Part shown: in pieces, positions 26,943-34,097 of the stretch
Numbering within the stretch: position 1 is the first letter of the stretch
Layout: each line of letters starts with the position of its first letter
Origin: Coprococcus ammoniilyticus
GTDB lineage: Bacteria; Bacillota; Clostridia; Lachnospirales; Lachnospiraceae
Direction of reading: 5' to 3'
Assembly: GCF_025567345.1 (NCBI RefSeq)
Contig: NZ_JAOQJS010000003.1
Coordinates: 186,001 to 250,000, forward strand
DNA: 64,000 nucleotides
The notes under the pieces: model-generated
What the model was told of the DNA's origin: nothing
The model's input: the letters and a program-made list of their open reading frames with translations, nothing else
Database searches by the model: none
Program-made: the position numbers and the translations under genes

Positions 26943-27296
26943 TTAAAGACCTGCCAGATTATCAAGCATGGATTCCACCATTGATAATGCAAACTTTTTT
27001 TTATTCTTATCTAATCTTTGTATCTGGAAGAACAAAGACACTATTTTACTATCGGGTTCTGGTACTTCTAAATCTTTAAGTAATTCATATGGACTTGCTT
27101 TTAAAGCATTTACAGTTTTTGCAAAGGTATGTACATCCATCGTATTCTCTGCATTTTCATACCGGGATACTGCATTAGAGCTTTTTCCAATCTTTAGTCC
27201 AAGCTCTTCCTGCGAAAAACCACTTTCTCTACGTTTCTCACTTAGAGAATTGCCAAACGCAATTCTTGCATCCATGTTTTTTTCTTTCGTAGACAT
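26943..27296 (-). CDS. XRE-family transcriptional regulator
   Basis: A 117-residue Cro/CI-type protein. The helix-turn-helix is at about residues 13-65 (RIAFGNSLSEKRRESGFSQE, then LKIGKSSNAVSRYENAENTM); the C-terminal helices may dimerise. GAAAGGGGG lies before the ATG. It has its own terminator downstream and a long nested inverted repeat directly upstream, so it forms an independent unit, probably controlling ICE maintenance or transfer. Confidence 0.88.
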   Translation of the reverse strand: MSTKEKNMDARIAFGNSLSEKRRESGFSQEELGLKIGKSSNAVSRYENAENTMDVHTFAKTVNALKASPYELLKDLEVPEPDSKIVSLFFQIQRLDKNKKKFALSMVESMLDNLAGL

Positions 27297-27329
27297 GCAG
27301 TACCCCCTTTCTTTTATATTTTGGGAAAT

Positions 27330-27448
27330 AAAAAAGCCTGAAATAAACAGTAATCTCCTTACATACTAAAAATGTGCATAGTAAGACTCAAGTTCCAACT
27401 ATGTAAAATCATCCTCAAGTATGTATATTGTACTGTTTATTCCAGGCT
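27330..27448 (-). ncRNA. Nested inverted repeat in the XRE gene leader, possible structured RNA or attenuator
   Basis: Three nested pairs are visible. The outer arms of 18 bp, AGCCTGAAATAAACAGTA (27335-27352) and TACTGTTTATTCCAGGCT (27431-27448), have one mismatch. The middle arms are TACATACT (27360-27367) and AGTATGTA (27418-27425). The inner arms are CATAGT (27377-27382) and ACTATG (27398-27403). In the minus direction the outer stem is followed by TTTTTT. It lies 34 nt before the XRE start, so it is in that gene's leader or is a separate terminated RNA. Confidence 0.5.
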
Positions 27449-27579
27449 AAATATTTGTAGTCTTATAGAAATAAACTTTTCTTTATGTAAATTATTTATT
27501 TTTCTTAACATACTGAGTTTATCACAAGAAATTATTTCTGTCCACTTTAATTATCCATTTTCTGGTATAAAAACGCAAA

Positions 27580-27668
27580 AACCCGACAAAACACTATGCT
27601 TAATCGCTATGTTGATAATATATAGGTATACTATCCCCATAAACTTCTTGCATATGTTTTGCCGGGTT
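27580..27668 (-). repeat. Second long-looped inverted repeat with minus-strand T-run
   Basis: AACCCGACAAAAC (27580-27592) and GTTTTGCCGGGTT (27656-27668) pair with one mismatch around a 63-nt AT-rich loop. In the minus direction the stem is followed by TTTTTGCGTTTTTA, so a terminator is possible. The flanking stretch 27449-27814 has only short frames that I cannot support as genes. Confidence 0.4.
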
Positions 27669-27814
27669 CCTGATGTTTCTGTGCCATCTCCAACACGTTC
27701 AGCAAACTCTTGAATATCCGTGCTGTATGTGAAGATTCCTGCCGTCTAATATTACAGATTCACAGATATTCTCATTCCTGCATATTAAATTGTATCACTA
27801 TACTTTACTTCTTC

Positions 27815-28051
27815 TCATTCTTCCGTATCCCGGAGAACTCCTACCAGATGTGACATATACATCTCTAAGCGATCAACTTCTTCCTTCGACCGCTTCTTAT
27901 TCATATCAATACCAACAACTACACCCAAATCTGCAAATGCTGTCAGCTCTCTATGACATCTCTGGCAACGCACCTCTGAATAGGTAAAAAGGCTTTTCTG
28001 GTTCACTTTGCCGCATACCGGGCATGTAACAAATAATGGTTCTTTGCTCAT
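27815..28051 (-). CDS. Small zinc-ribbon protein
   Basis: A 78-residue protein with CPVCGKVNQKS followed by VRCQRCHREL, a four-cysteine zinc ribbon (CxxC-x17-CxxC), then a helical C-terminus (SKEEVDRLEMYMSHLVGVLR). The start is the ATG at 28051, behind GGAGG. No specific family is recognised. It lies downstream of the LexA-like gene and may share its transcript. Confidence 0.65.
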   Translation of the reverse strand: MSKEPLFVTCPVCGKVNQKSLFTYSEVRCQRCHRELTAFADLGVVVGIDMNKKRSKEEVDRLEMYMSHLVGVLRDTEE

Positions 28052-28236
28052 CAATAATCCTCCAAGTAATATCTACACAAACTATCACTCAAACGGATAA
28101 GGGAAATGAAAACCGTTGATGAGTTAATAGCAGGCGATTCCGTAGCACCGAAGCCATGCCACCTGCTATATAATCTTCCCCTGGGATTGGCTCTGACAAT
28201 CTCATCGCAACCTACACCTGCTACTGTCCATATCAT
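28052..28236 (-). other. Spacer between LexA-like and zinc-ribbon genes
   Basis: This 185-nt stretch has a 61-codon minus frame starting one base after the LexA-like stop, with GGAG close by. Its composition (GCDEIVRANPRGRLYSRWHG) does not look like a conserved protein and it ends within the next ribosome-binding site. I do not call it a gene. Confidence 0.3.
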
Positions 28237-28839
28237 CTACTCCAATGACTTGATCACATGAACAGCAACACCCTGAACAGTACAATTCTGTGTATAAATA
28301 TCCGGGTACTTTGGATTCTCCGGATGCAACCGTACACACCTTCTTTCTGTATCAAGGAAAAACCGCTTTAATGTGGATTCATTATCTACAAGTGCTACAA
28401 CAATGTCTCCATCTGAAGCTGTACTCTGCTTCCGAATCACAATCATATCTCCACTGTTGATACCTGCTCCAATCATAGAATCTCCACTGGCCCGCAAGAT
28501 AAAGAACTCACCCTCTCCAAACAACGAAACAGGAAGAGAAACATATTCCTCAATGTACTCTTCCTCCAGCTGCGGCATACCACAGGATACCGACCCAAGT
28601 ACTGCCGCTGGCTTCGTAAGTAGAGATATTTTATTCGTTCTCTCAGTAACAATCTCCCCATTGCGGTAGCTTAACATTCCTCTGTCATTCATAGCAACAA
28701 GGTACTTGTATACTGTACTCTTGACTATACCGAGCGCATCTGCGATTTCGCTGGTATAAGGTGAACGATGATTCAGCAACTGAAACTGTTCTGCATAATC
28801 CATAATCTGCTTCATCAATTCTTCGCTTTTATGCCGCAT
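28237..28839 (-). CDS. LexA/S24-family autocleaving repressor
   Basis: A 200-residue protein. The N-terminal winged helix (MRHKSEELMKQIMDYAEQF, then TSEIADALGIVKSTVYKYL) resembles LexA's DNA-binding domain. The C-terminal S24 peptidase has a likely cleavage site VSCG-MPQ (Cys-Gly where LexA has Ala-Gly), the nucleophile Ser in ASGDSMIGAGI, and a general-base Lys in NESTLKRFF. RecA-stimulated self-cleavage would link ICE induction to DNA damage, as in SXT SetR or ImmR systems (inference). A consensus promoter with an embedded palindromic operator lies upstream, so it probably represses itself. Confidence 0.9.
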   Translation of the reverse strand: MRHKSEELMKQIMDYAEQFQLLNHRSPYTSEIADALGIVKSTVYKYLVAMNDRGMLSYRNGEIVTERTNKISLLTKPAAVLGSVSCGMPQLEEEYIEEYVSLPVSLFGEGEFFILRASGDSMIGAGINSGDMIVIRKQSTASDGDIVVALVDNESTLKRFFLDTERRCVRLHPENPKYPDIYTQNCTVQGVAVHVIKSLE

Positions 28840-28858
28840 CTTTTCACCTTACCTTTCT

Positions 28859-28917
28859 ATCGGAAACGTTGCGTTTCTGATAGAAGTAATTATACCGAAC
28901 AAATTTTCGTAAGTCAA
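28859..28917 (-). promoter_or_regulatory. LexA-like gene promoter with embedded operator
   Basis: On the minus strand TTGACT (28917-28912), a 17-nt spacer and TATAAT (28894-28889) form a near-perfect sigma-A promoter. The spacer holds CGAAAATTTGTTCG (28909-28896), a close match to the Gram-positive LexA box CGAACN4GTTCG. A second palindrome, ATCAGAAACGCAACGTTTCCGAT (28881-28859, arms underlined by AAACG/CGTTT), begins at about +1. Confidence 0.75.
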
Positions 28918-28950
28918 TACGTTTTTTAATTTTCCCGAACATATTTTTGT

Positions 28951-29193
28951 TCATTCATCCTCAAATTCCATTTCGTTCATCTCTGGAAAATCCAGCAACT
29001 CAGAAACGGTCATATTAAATCCCATAGCAATTTTACGCAAAGTCTTCAGCTTTGGATTCTTTGTTTCTCCTCTCATCATACTATTAAGCGTTGATTGCGT
29101 AATCCCTGACAATGTAGCAAGTTTATTTGTCGTTATCCCTCTCTCAACACACAGATCAGTCAATCTCTTTATTATGGCATCTGAATACGTCAT
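28951..29193 (-). CDS. Small XRE/Cro-type repressor
   Basis: An 80-residue protein almost entirely made of a Cro/CI helix-turn-helix: RLTDLCVERGITTNKLATLS, then GITQSTLNSMMRGETKNPKL, plus an acidic tail. AAGGAG precedes the ATG. It diverges from the plus-strand gene at 29343, with shared operators in between. A palindrome (GAACATATTTTTGTTC, 28937-28952) overlaps its stop codon and may belong to the LexA-like gene's control region. Confidence 0.88.
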   Translation of the reverse strand: MTYSDAIIKRLTDLCVERGITTNKLATLSGITQSTLNSMMRGETKNPKLKTLRKIAMGFNMTVSELLDFPEMNEMEFEDE

Positions 29194-29252
29194 GCAAATT
29201 CTCCTTAAATCACAATATATATTCAGTATAAATGATTTCTCCTTCGTTTATT

Positions 29253-29307
29253 AACGGTGTGCCGTTGACATTTCCGCAAACTGATGATAAATTAACGTTA
29301 TACCGTT
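29253..29307. promoter_or_regulatory. Divergent promoters with paired XRE-type operators
   Basis: Plus promoter: TTGACA (29265-29270), 17 nt, TAAATT (29288-29293). Two related palindromes flank it: AACGGTGTGCCGTT (29253-29266), overlapping the -35 box, and AACGTTATACCGTT (29294-29307), just after the -10 box. A minus-strand TATACT lies about 25 nt left of operator 1 for the XRE gene. Binding at both sites could shut off both directions. Confidence 0.65.
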
Positions 29308-29342
29308 ATTTACTTGTACAACTTTAAGGAGGAATTTATCTA

Positions 29343-29699
29343 ATGAGCAAAAAAGAACAGAAACTAAAAAAGAATCTCTATAAAACATTCACAGAATATT
29401 TCATTCATAATCCTAAAAACAGTCTGACATCATCAGAAAGTATTCTGGATCAGCTTGCCTCTTTTCGCATGGAAACAGGATTACCTGCCGCACTCAGACA
29501 AGATAAAAAATATCAAAAAACTCAGAAAAAATGTAATAAAGCCAATGAAAAAATACGGGATCTTAATCTAACTCCTCAACAATGGGACACTGTTGATGCC
29601 GCTATCACTGCTGAAAACATTTCATCTATAGAATATATACGGATTGCCTATAAGCAAGGAATCATTGATGCATTTTCTATCTTACGAGAAACTCTTTAA
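29343..29699 (+). CDS. Hypothetical helical protein diverging from the XRE repressor
   Basis: A 118-residue protein, very basic at the N-terminus (MSKKEQKLKKNLYKTFTEYF) and otherwise helical (QKKCNKANEKIRDLNLTPQQ, then IEYIRIAYKQGIIDAFSILR). AAGGAGG precedes the ATG. I do not recognise it with certainty; the last 60 residues resemble small phage or ICE proteins of the DUF6809 type. Its promoter is flanked by operators, so it is likely repressed together with ICE functions and expressed on induction. Confidence 0.65.
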   Translation: MSKKEQKLKKNLYKTFTEYFIHNPKNSLTSSESILDQLASFRMETGLPAALRQDKKYQKTQKKCNKANEKIRDLNLTPQQWDTVDAAITAENISSIEYIRIAYKQGIIDAFSILRETL

Positions 29700-29703
29700 T
29701 ATA

Positions 29704-29722
29704 TTCATGTTAATCTAATCAC
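29704..29722 (+). repeat. 19-bp direct repeat, copy 1
   Basis: TTCATGTTAATCTAATCAC, identical to 30484-30502. The two copies flank a single helix-turn-helix gene. The repeat could be a target-site duplication, an attachment-site remnant or a regulatory site. Confidence 0.7.
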
Positions 29723-29744
29723 TCGTAAGCAATGAAGCAGGGAT

Positions 29745-30467
29745 TTATCTCTGCTTTCCCATTTTCTTCTCTATTGCTTCCGGAACTCTGATCAAGCCAA
29801 ATCGCCATAATATCGGATAAATATATGAAACTCCTCTAATATCTCCAAGTGCCTTCGGTTTCTTCACTTCTTCTGAAACCCTCTTACTATTTTCAAATGC
29901 CAGCACCACACTACTCCAGGCAAGGCTCTTACTTTTCTCTCTTCGGTCTATCAGCAACTCTCTGTTATACTCTCCGTTTTTACCAACCTTTAATTTATAC
30001 CAGAATGGTAATCCTGTTGCCGTTTTAAATGGATAATCCTGAAATGCAATAACAGCCTGCCACAGATTTTCTTCTGATGGCATTTCCCGTAAAAGCCGAA
30101 CCTGCTCTTGTCGAATCTTATATGTCCGGCATCGCTCCGCATTTAGACTTATCTCTGCTGCGTTATACAGTCCCTTAGTGTAGGGCAGATAGGAATGAAC
30201 CGATGCTCTGGAAAGACCCGTGAGTTTCATAATCTCTGGAATCTTTTTTCCTGACTGGTGCAGATCATTGATTTCTGTACATATATCTGATGTGAATACA
30301 TCTGCAGTAATAAGTAGCTTGCGGAGTTTAAGCAGACTAATATTTAACTCATCTGCCAGTGATCTTAAAGAATCTGCTTCTTCATAGGCATCCCTTAACT
30401 CTTGAAGAAAATTATTAAATTGAAGTTCTGGATTATATTCTGGTTTCTTTTTTAATCTTCCAGGCAT
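29745..30467 (-). CDS. Helix-turn-helix protein with Lachnospiraceae-type architecture
   Basis: About 240 residues. The N-terminal part (YNPELQFNNFLQELRDAYEE, then ISLLKLRKLLITADVFTSDI) and a second helix-turn-helix (IPEIMKLTGLSRASVHSYLP YTKGL region) suggest a DNA-binding protein with two recognition modules. The C-terminal part (AWSSVVLAFENSKRVSEEVK) is unassigned. I have seen similar proteins near mobile elements in gut Clostridia, but know no function. The start at 30467 has AAAGGAA 6 nt upstream; an ATG at 30488 overlaps the 19-bp repeat. It lies at the ICE/polysaccharide-locus boundary. Confidence 0.65.
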   Translation of the reverse strand: MPGRLKKKPEYNPELQFNNFLQELRDAYEEADSLRSLADELNISLLKLRKLLITADVFTSDICTEINDLHQSGKKIPEIMKLTGLSRASVHSYLPYTKGLYNAAEISLNAERCRTYKIRQEQVRLLREMPSEENLWQAVIAFQDYPFKTATGLPFWYKLKVGKNGEYNRELLIDRREKSKSLAWSSVVLAFENSKRVSEEVKKPKALGDIRGVSYIYPILWRFGLIRVPEAIEKKMGKQR

Positions 30468-30483
30468 ACCGTTTCCTTTCATT

Positions 30484-30502
30484 TTCATGTTAATCTAATC
30501 AC
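30484..30502 (+). repeat. 19-bp direct repeat, copy 2
   Basis: TTCATGTTAATCTAATCAC, second copy, overlapping the upstream start region of the helix-turn-helix gene. The distance to copy 1 is 780 nt. Confidence 0.7.
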
Positions 30503-30513
30503 ATGTGTTTAAA

Positions 30514-30565
30514 ACAGAGGAATTACCATCCGCAGACACTGGCCTATGTTAGCAGATTCCTCTGT
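30514..30565 (-). terminator. Terminator after the polysaccharide locus
   Basis: ACAGAGGAAT (30514-30523) and ATTCCTCTGT (30556-30565) form a perfect 10-bp stem around a 32-nt loop. On the minus strand it is followed by TTTT. It lies about 75 nt after the nucleotidyltransferase stop and probably ends the polysaccharide transcript. Confidence 0.6.
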
Positions 30566-30640
30566 TCTGATTTTTATGTAATATCTACATCCTATAATTA
30601 TTTATCAAATTCGATATTTTGAAAAGTTATCAAGCTTTTC

Positions 30641-31543
30641 TTACAGATCTGCAAACAAATCTTCTTTGTACATACCATCTTCTAACATTTTTCTAAAGCT
30701 ATTTTTTACAGCTTTAACATCCTCTTTATAAGTCATACCGTACCAAGTATCATTGCTTCGCAAAACTTTTACAGATATTCTATCTTGTTCAAGTAATTCA
30801 CCAATAAATGTTGGTATCAGATATTCAGACTTTAATGGATTCTCTGAAACTTCCGTTTCAAAAAATTCTTTAAAACCAGCCTCTAGTACTTCTAAGAAAT
30901 CTGGAGTTAACCCCCACATATTCATAGATACTAATGAGTCTATGTCGATAATGACACCGTCTGCTTCTGCTCCATTTTCTGTTTTAACAATATTTTTTGT
31001 TTCATCAACTTTTGTCAGATTATTAGAATCATCCATCTTACAAATGCCACGAGTTACTCCACCATTATCTGATAATGTATTCTTCAACACAAAACCTGCC
31101 ATACAAGACTTTCCACCATTTACTAAGTACTCATGAACTGCTTTGAATCCTTCCTTACCATAGTAATCATCAGCATTAATTACAATAAATGGAGTATGTA
31201 ATACATTCTTTGCTGCAAGAACCGCCTGACCAGTTCCCCAAGGCTTTGTTCTTCCTTCTGGTAATGATCCCGGAATGTCATTAATATCCTGAAAAGCATA
31301 ATCTACAGTCACACCATGTTTTTCACATATTCCTGAGATTCGCTCACCAATGACTTCTTTAAACTCTTCCTCAATATCTCTACGGATAATAAATACTACA
31401 TGGTTAAAACCTGCTTCAATCGCATCATGGATTGAATAATCCATAATAATATGATTATTATTATCAACTGGTTCTAACTGTTTAATTCCTCCACCAAATC
31501 GTGAACCGATACCGGCCGCCATGATCAATAATGTTGTTTTCAT
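30641..31543 (-). CDS. Sugar-phosphate nucleotidyltransferase family protein
   Basis: A 300-residue NTP-transferase-fold enzyme that should activate a sugar phosphate to a nucleotide sugar. The nucleotide-binding signature is LIMAAGIGSRFGGGIKQLEP and the metal-binding motif is FIVINADDYYG. Substrate and nucleotide cannot be set from sequence. It is the last gene of the leftward polysaccharide cluster, behind AAAAGGGG, and is followed by a terminator. Confidence 0.85.
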   Translation of the reverse strand: MKTTLLIMAAGIGSRFGGGIKQLEPVDNNNHIIMDYSIHDAIEAGFNHVVFIIRRDIEEEFKEVIGERISGICEKHGVTVDYAFQDINDIPGSLPEGRTKPWGTGQAVLAAKNVLHTPFIVINADDYYGKEGFKAVHEYLVNGGKSCMAGFVLKNTLSDNGGVTRGICKMDDSNNLTKVDETKNIVKTENGAEADGVIIDIDSLVSMNMWGLTPDFLEVLEAGFKEFFETEVSENPLKSEYLIPTFIGELLEQDRISVKVLRSNDTWYGMTYKEDVKAVKNSFRKMLEDGMYKEDLFADL

Positions 31544-31575
31544 TTTTTACTTTTACCCCTTTTATAATTATTTGT

Positions 31576-31677
31576 TTATATAAACATCATATTTTTCAAA
31601 TCATCTAAATCAATATACTGAAAAATATGTGGACTTCCACTTAATTGTTCTGCATAATAAATAATTGATTTCTTCAC
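31576..31677 (-). pseudogene. C-terminal protein fragment downstream of the ferredoxin
   Basis: A 33-codon frame (VKKSIIYYAEQLSGSPHIFQ, then YIDLDDLKNMM) with protein-like sequence but no ribosome-binding site. It is in a different frame from the ferredoxin gene 9 nt upstream, separated by an A6 run. It looks like the tail of a deleted or frameshifted gene. Confidence 0.4.
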
Positions 31678-31685
31678 AATCTTTT

Positions 31686-31880
31686 TTAATTAGATTTAAA
31701 TGGACAAACTTTTATACACTGATAGCAACGAATGCACTTGCTGTCCTCTATTTGCGGATATTCAAAGCCTTCATCATCCGCTACCATCAATATAGCTTCT
31801 TTCGGACAAACTGCATAACAGGCCGAACATCCACAACATTCTTCTTTTCTTTTATATAACACAGGTATTTCTTTTTCCAC
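31686..31880 (-). CDS. Stand-alone 2[4Fe-4S] ferredoxin domain
   Basis: 64 residues with two clusters of the bacterial ferredoxin type: CCGCSACYAVCP and CIRCYQCIKVCP. In polysaccharide loci this domain is normally the N-terminus of FrhB-like proteins; here it stops right after the second cluster (VCPFKSN) and lies downstream of the FrhB-like gene instead of in front of it. It probably passes electrons to that protein. Confidence 0.8.
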   Translation of the reverse strand: MEKEIPVLYKRKEECCGCSACYAVCPKEAILMVADDEGFEYPQIEDSKCIRCYQCIKVCPFKSN

Positions 31881-31907
31881 TTTTAACCACCAACTTTTGC
31901 TCTTATA

Positions 31908-32948
31908 TTATAGTTTATTCAAAATCGAAGATAAACAAAACGCCATAATTATAGATATTATACCCCCCCGATTTCGAATAATTGGAGCAATTATATGTTT
32001 TATTTTTCTCTTTAGTTCAATCTTCTTTGCCTCACTAGTAGGTACGGCATATTTTGAAGCAAGTTCATTAAAATTTAAATTCGCCATATCTCCAAAAAAA
32101 GTATCTCTTTGACTAGGACGACTAGGCGAACTATATTCTGCAGGGTTGCCTCTCACCCCATCTTCATATGAAACCTCTTTCCATTTCATCTTGTCACGAA
32201 TTAAATTAAATACCTGCTTTCCATGCTCGGATCGAATCAATACTAACGATGTTCCTTTTCCATCATTCATTTCTGTAGCAACTCTATGAATTCCCCAAAA
32301 GTCTGCAATAGTAATATCAGATTTTTTTACCTTCTTAGCAATACACTCATAGCAAGAAGGTCGGAGACAATAATCCCTAAGAAACATTAACATATAGGGA
32401 TCAATATCCTTAGAAATAAACTTCTTTTTCAGTTTTTTCCCTTGTATTATCTCTTTCATGCCAAAGTTTGTCCAAGATTCATCTTTACACCGAAAATTAA
32501 CATATTCTAATTTCCCTTTATTCTTTTTTTCCTGATAATATACATATTTTCTCCATAATTCCGGAGATGGAACTCCATGGCAAATTACGTCTACACATAT
32601 AAGATTGTTATAATCTTTCTGAAGAAAATTCTTTAATCCATTAATTTGGCATCCAGTTCCAGTAAATAATACTGTTTTTCCATCTAATAAATCTTTTTTT
32701 ACATTTTTATATGTATCACCTATCTTCGCTTGAAGATATTTTGATCCCCTGAGTTTCTTTAATCCTTCTTCATCTGTCACAGAAATAAAAACTGCCGAAC
32801 AGCAATCATCTGCCATCGCAACACCATACACAACACCATTTACTGAAAAAATGTATGAAGACAACGCAGAAAATACTGCACCAGATGAACTATTCATACG
32901 CTTATTATCATCCCTTAGGTAACAGGCATATGCTTTTACTGGTTCCAC
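31908..32948 (-). CDS. FrhB-like (coenzyme F420 hydrogenase beta family) protein lacking its ferredoxin domain
   Basis: A 346-residue protein. VKAYACYLRDDNKRMNSSSG opens the FrhB N domain, followed by VLFTGTGCQINGLKNFLQKD and VDVICHGVPSPELWRKYV; the C-terminal domain has the Cys-rich CLRPSCYECIAKKVKKSDIT and ADFWGI. Such proteins are flavo-iron-sulfur reductases, common but poorly characterised in polysaccharide loci, where they may reduce or modify sugars. The start is GTG at 32948, behind GGAG. The N-terminal ferredoxin usually fused to it is encoded separately downstream. A G7 run lies near its 3' end. Confidence 0.85.
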   Translation of the reverse strand: MEPVKAYACYLRDDNKRMNSSSGAVFSALSSYIFSVNGVVYGVAMADDCCSAVFISVTDEEGLKKLRGSKYLQAKIGDTYKNVKKDLLDGKTVLFTGTGCQINGLKNFLQKDYNNLICVDVICHGVPSPELWRKYVYYQEKKNKGKLEYVNFRCKDESWTNFGMKEIIQGKKLKKKFISKDIDPYMLMFLRDYCLRPSCYECIAKKVKKSDITIADFWGIHRVATEMNDGKGTSLVLIRSEHGKQVFNLIRDKMKWKEVSYEDGVRGNPAEYSSPSRPSQRDTFFGDMANLNFNELASKYAVPTSEAKKIELKRKIKHIIAPIIRNRGGIISIIMAFCLSSILNKL

Positions 32949-32976
32949 TTTATTTTCTCTCCTTCCATTACAATTT

Positions 32977-34040
32977 TTAATATAATCCTGATAAGAAATT
33001 TTTTCCGTCCTTCCAATTCATTATAAAATGAGAATATACAATTACACTAATTGTACACAAAACAAATTCAAACGTATAATTTGTTTCCAAAGATATTCCA
33101 ATTATTTTAAACAAAAATTGAAAAGCATAAACCAATGTAAAATGAGTAAAATATATAATCGCACTCATTTTTCGCATATAAAGGCTTGACTCTACCTTTA
33201 AATTAAGTTTCGTATTTAATGTCGTAATAAACACAATTCCAACAATTATCAATTTTAAAAGATGAGAAACTATCAAAAATTTTTTTCCAAAAATCCAATA
33301 TACACACATATATATCAAATAAATTGCAATTACAATCATCCACTGATAACTCACTTTAAAACAACTATATTTTTCTTTAAATCTCGATTCATTAAGCAAT
33401 ATTCCAATAAAAAAATAAATTCCCCACCACACAAAATTATTCGTTGTTAAAAAAATACTATTATATGTTCCAACAACTAAATCAACCAATGGTAATTTAA
33501 TAAATTTTAAAATATCTGGAATAAAAAAACACACTAGCAAACCAACAGCAATTCCTACAATTTTTTTAGATCTGTGTTTATCGCAATAATACAAGATTAT
33601 GAGCATAATCAAGAGAGCTTGAACATACCATAATCCCCCCCCCCAGGGCTACTTACAATCCAATTATGTATACCTGATTTTAACGCCTCAATAACATTTT
33701 TGTGGTTTCTTACTATTTCATTTACCAAAACAATAAGAAAGTACCAACATCCCCATATTAAATACGGTTTTAAAAGTCTCTGTGCATAATTTTTTATAAT
33801 CAATCTATAATCACTTTTTTGTAAATCTTTCCTATATATTTTACGTCCCAGAAAATATCCGCTACATACGAAAAAATATGGTACCGCAAAAGAAGTAATA
33901 CAATATGTGAATGCGAAATAAGCTGATTCACCGTGATCCTTAAATGCCATTGTATGAATTGCGACTACACAAATTGCAAATATACATTTAAATAAATCAA
34001 CAGCCGAAACTGTATTAGATTTCACTTTCAGTTCTGCCAT
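32977..34040 (-). pseudogene. Acyltransferase family 3 gene, switched off by a G10 tract frameshift
   Basis: This is a membrane O-acyltransferase of exopolysaccharide loci. Part 1 (34040-33609) begins MAELKVKSNTVSAVDLFKCI and has the family's IHTMAF and VPYFFVCSGYFLGRKI motifs. It shifts frame at SSPGGG, where the minus strand has ten G, and stops at FKLS. With eight or eleven G the frame would read GGGLWYVQALLIM and continue through part 2 (33612-32977; MLIILYYCDKHRSKKIVGIA), which supplies the remaining helices. The full protein would be about 350 residues with about ten helices. Slipped-strand mispairing could switch acylation of the polysaccharide on and off. Confidence 0.85.
33635..33644 (-). 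repeat. G10 homopolymer (probable phase-variation tract)
   Basis: Ten C on the plus strand, ten G on the coding strand, inside the acyltransferase gene. The count sets the reading frame: ten is out of frame, while eight or eleven restores it. Confidence 0.85.
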
Positions 34041-34097
34041 AATAAACTCCTCTCCAGTTTAGCTTATCTACTAAACTTATTTCTGTTCACTCTTACA

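Noticed and set aside
28051..28236. 61-residue minus-strand ORF after the LexA-like gene
   Set aside because: Composition is not protein-like, it ends inside the next ribosome-binding site, and no family resemblance is seen.
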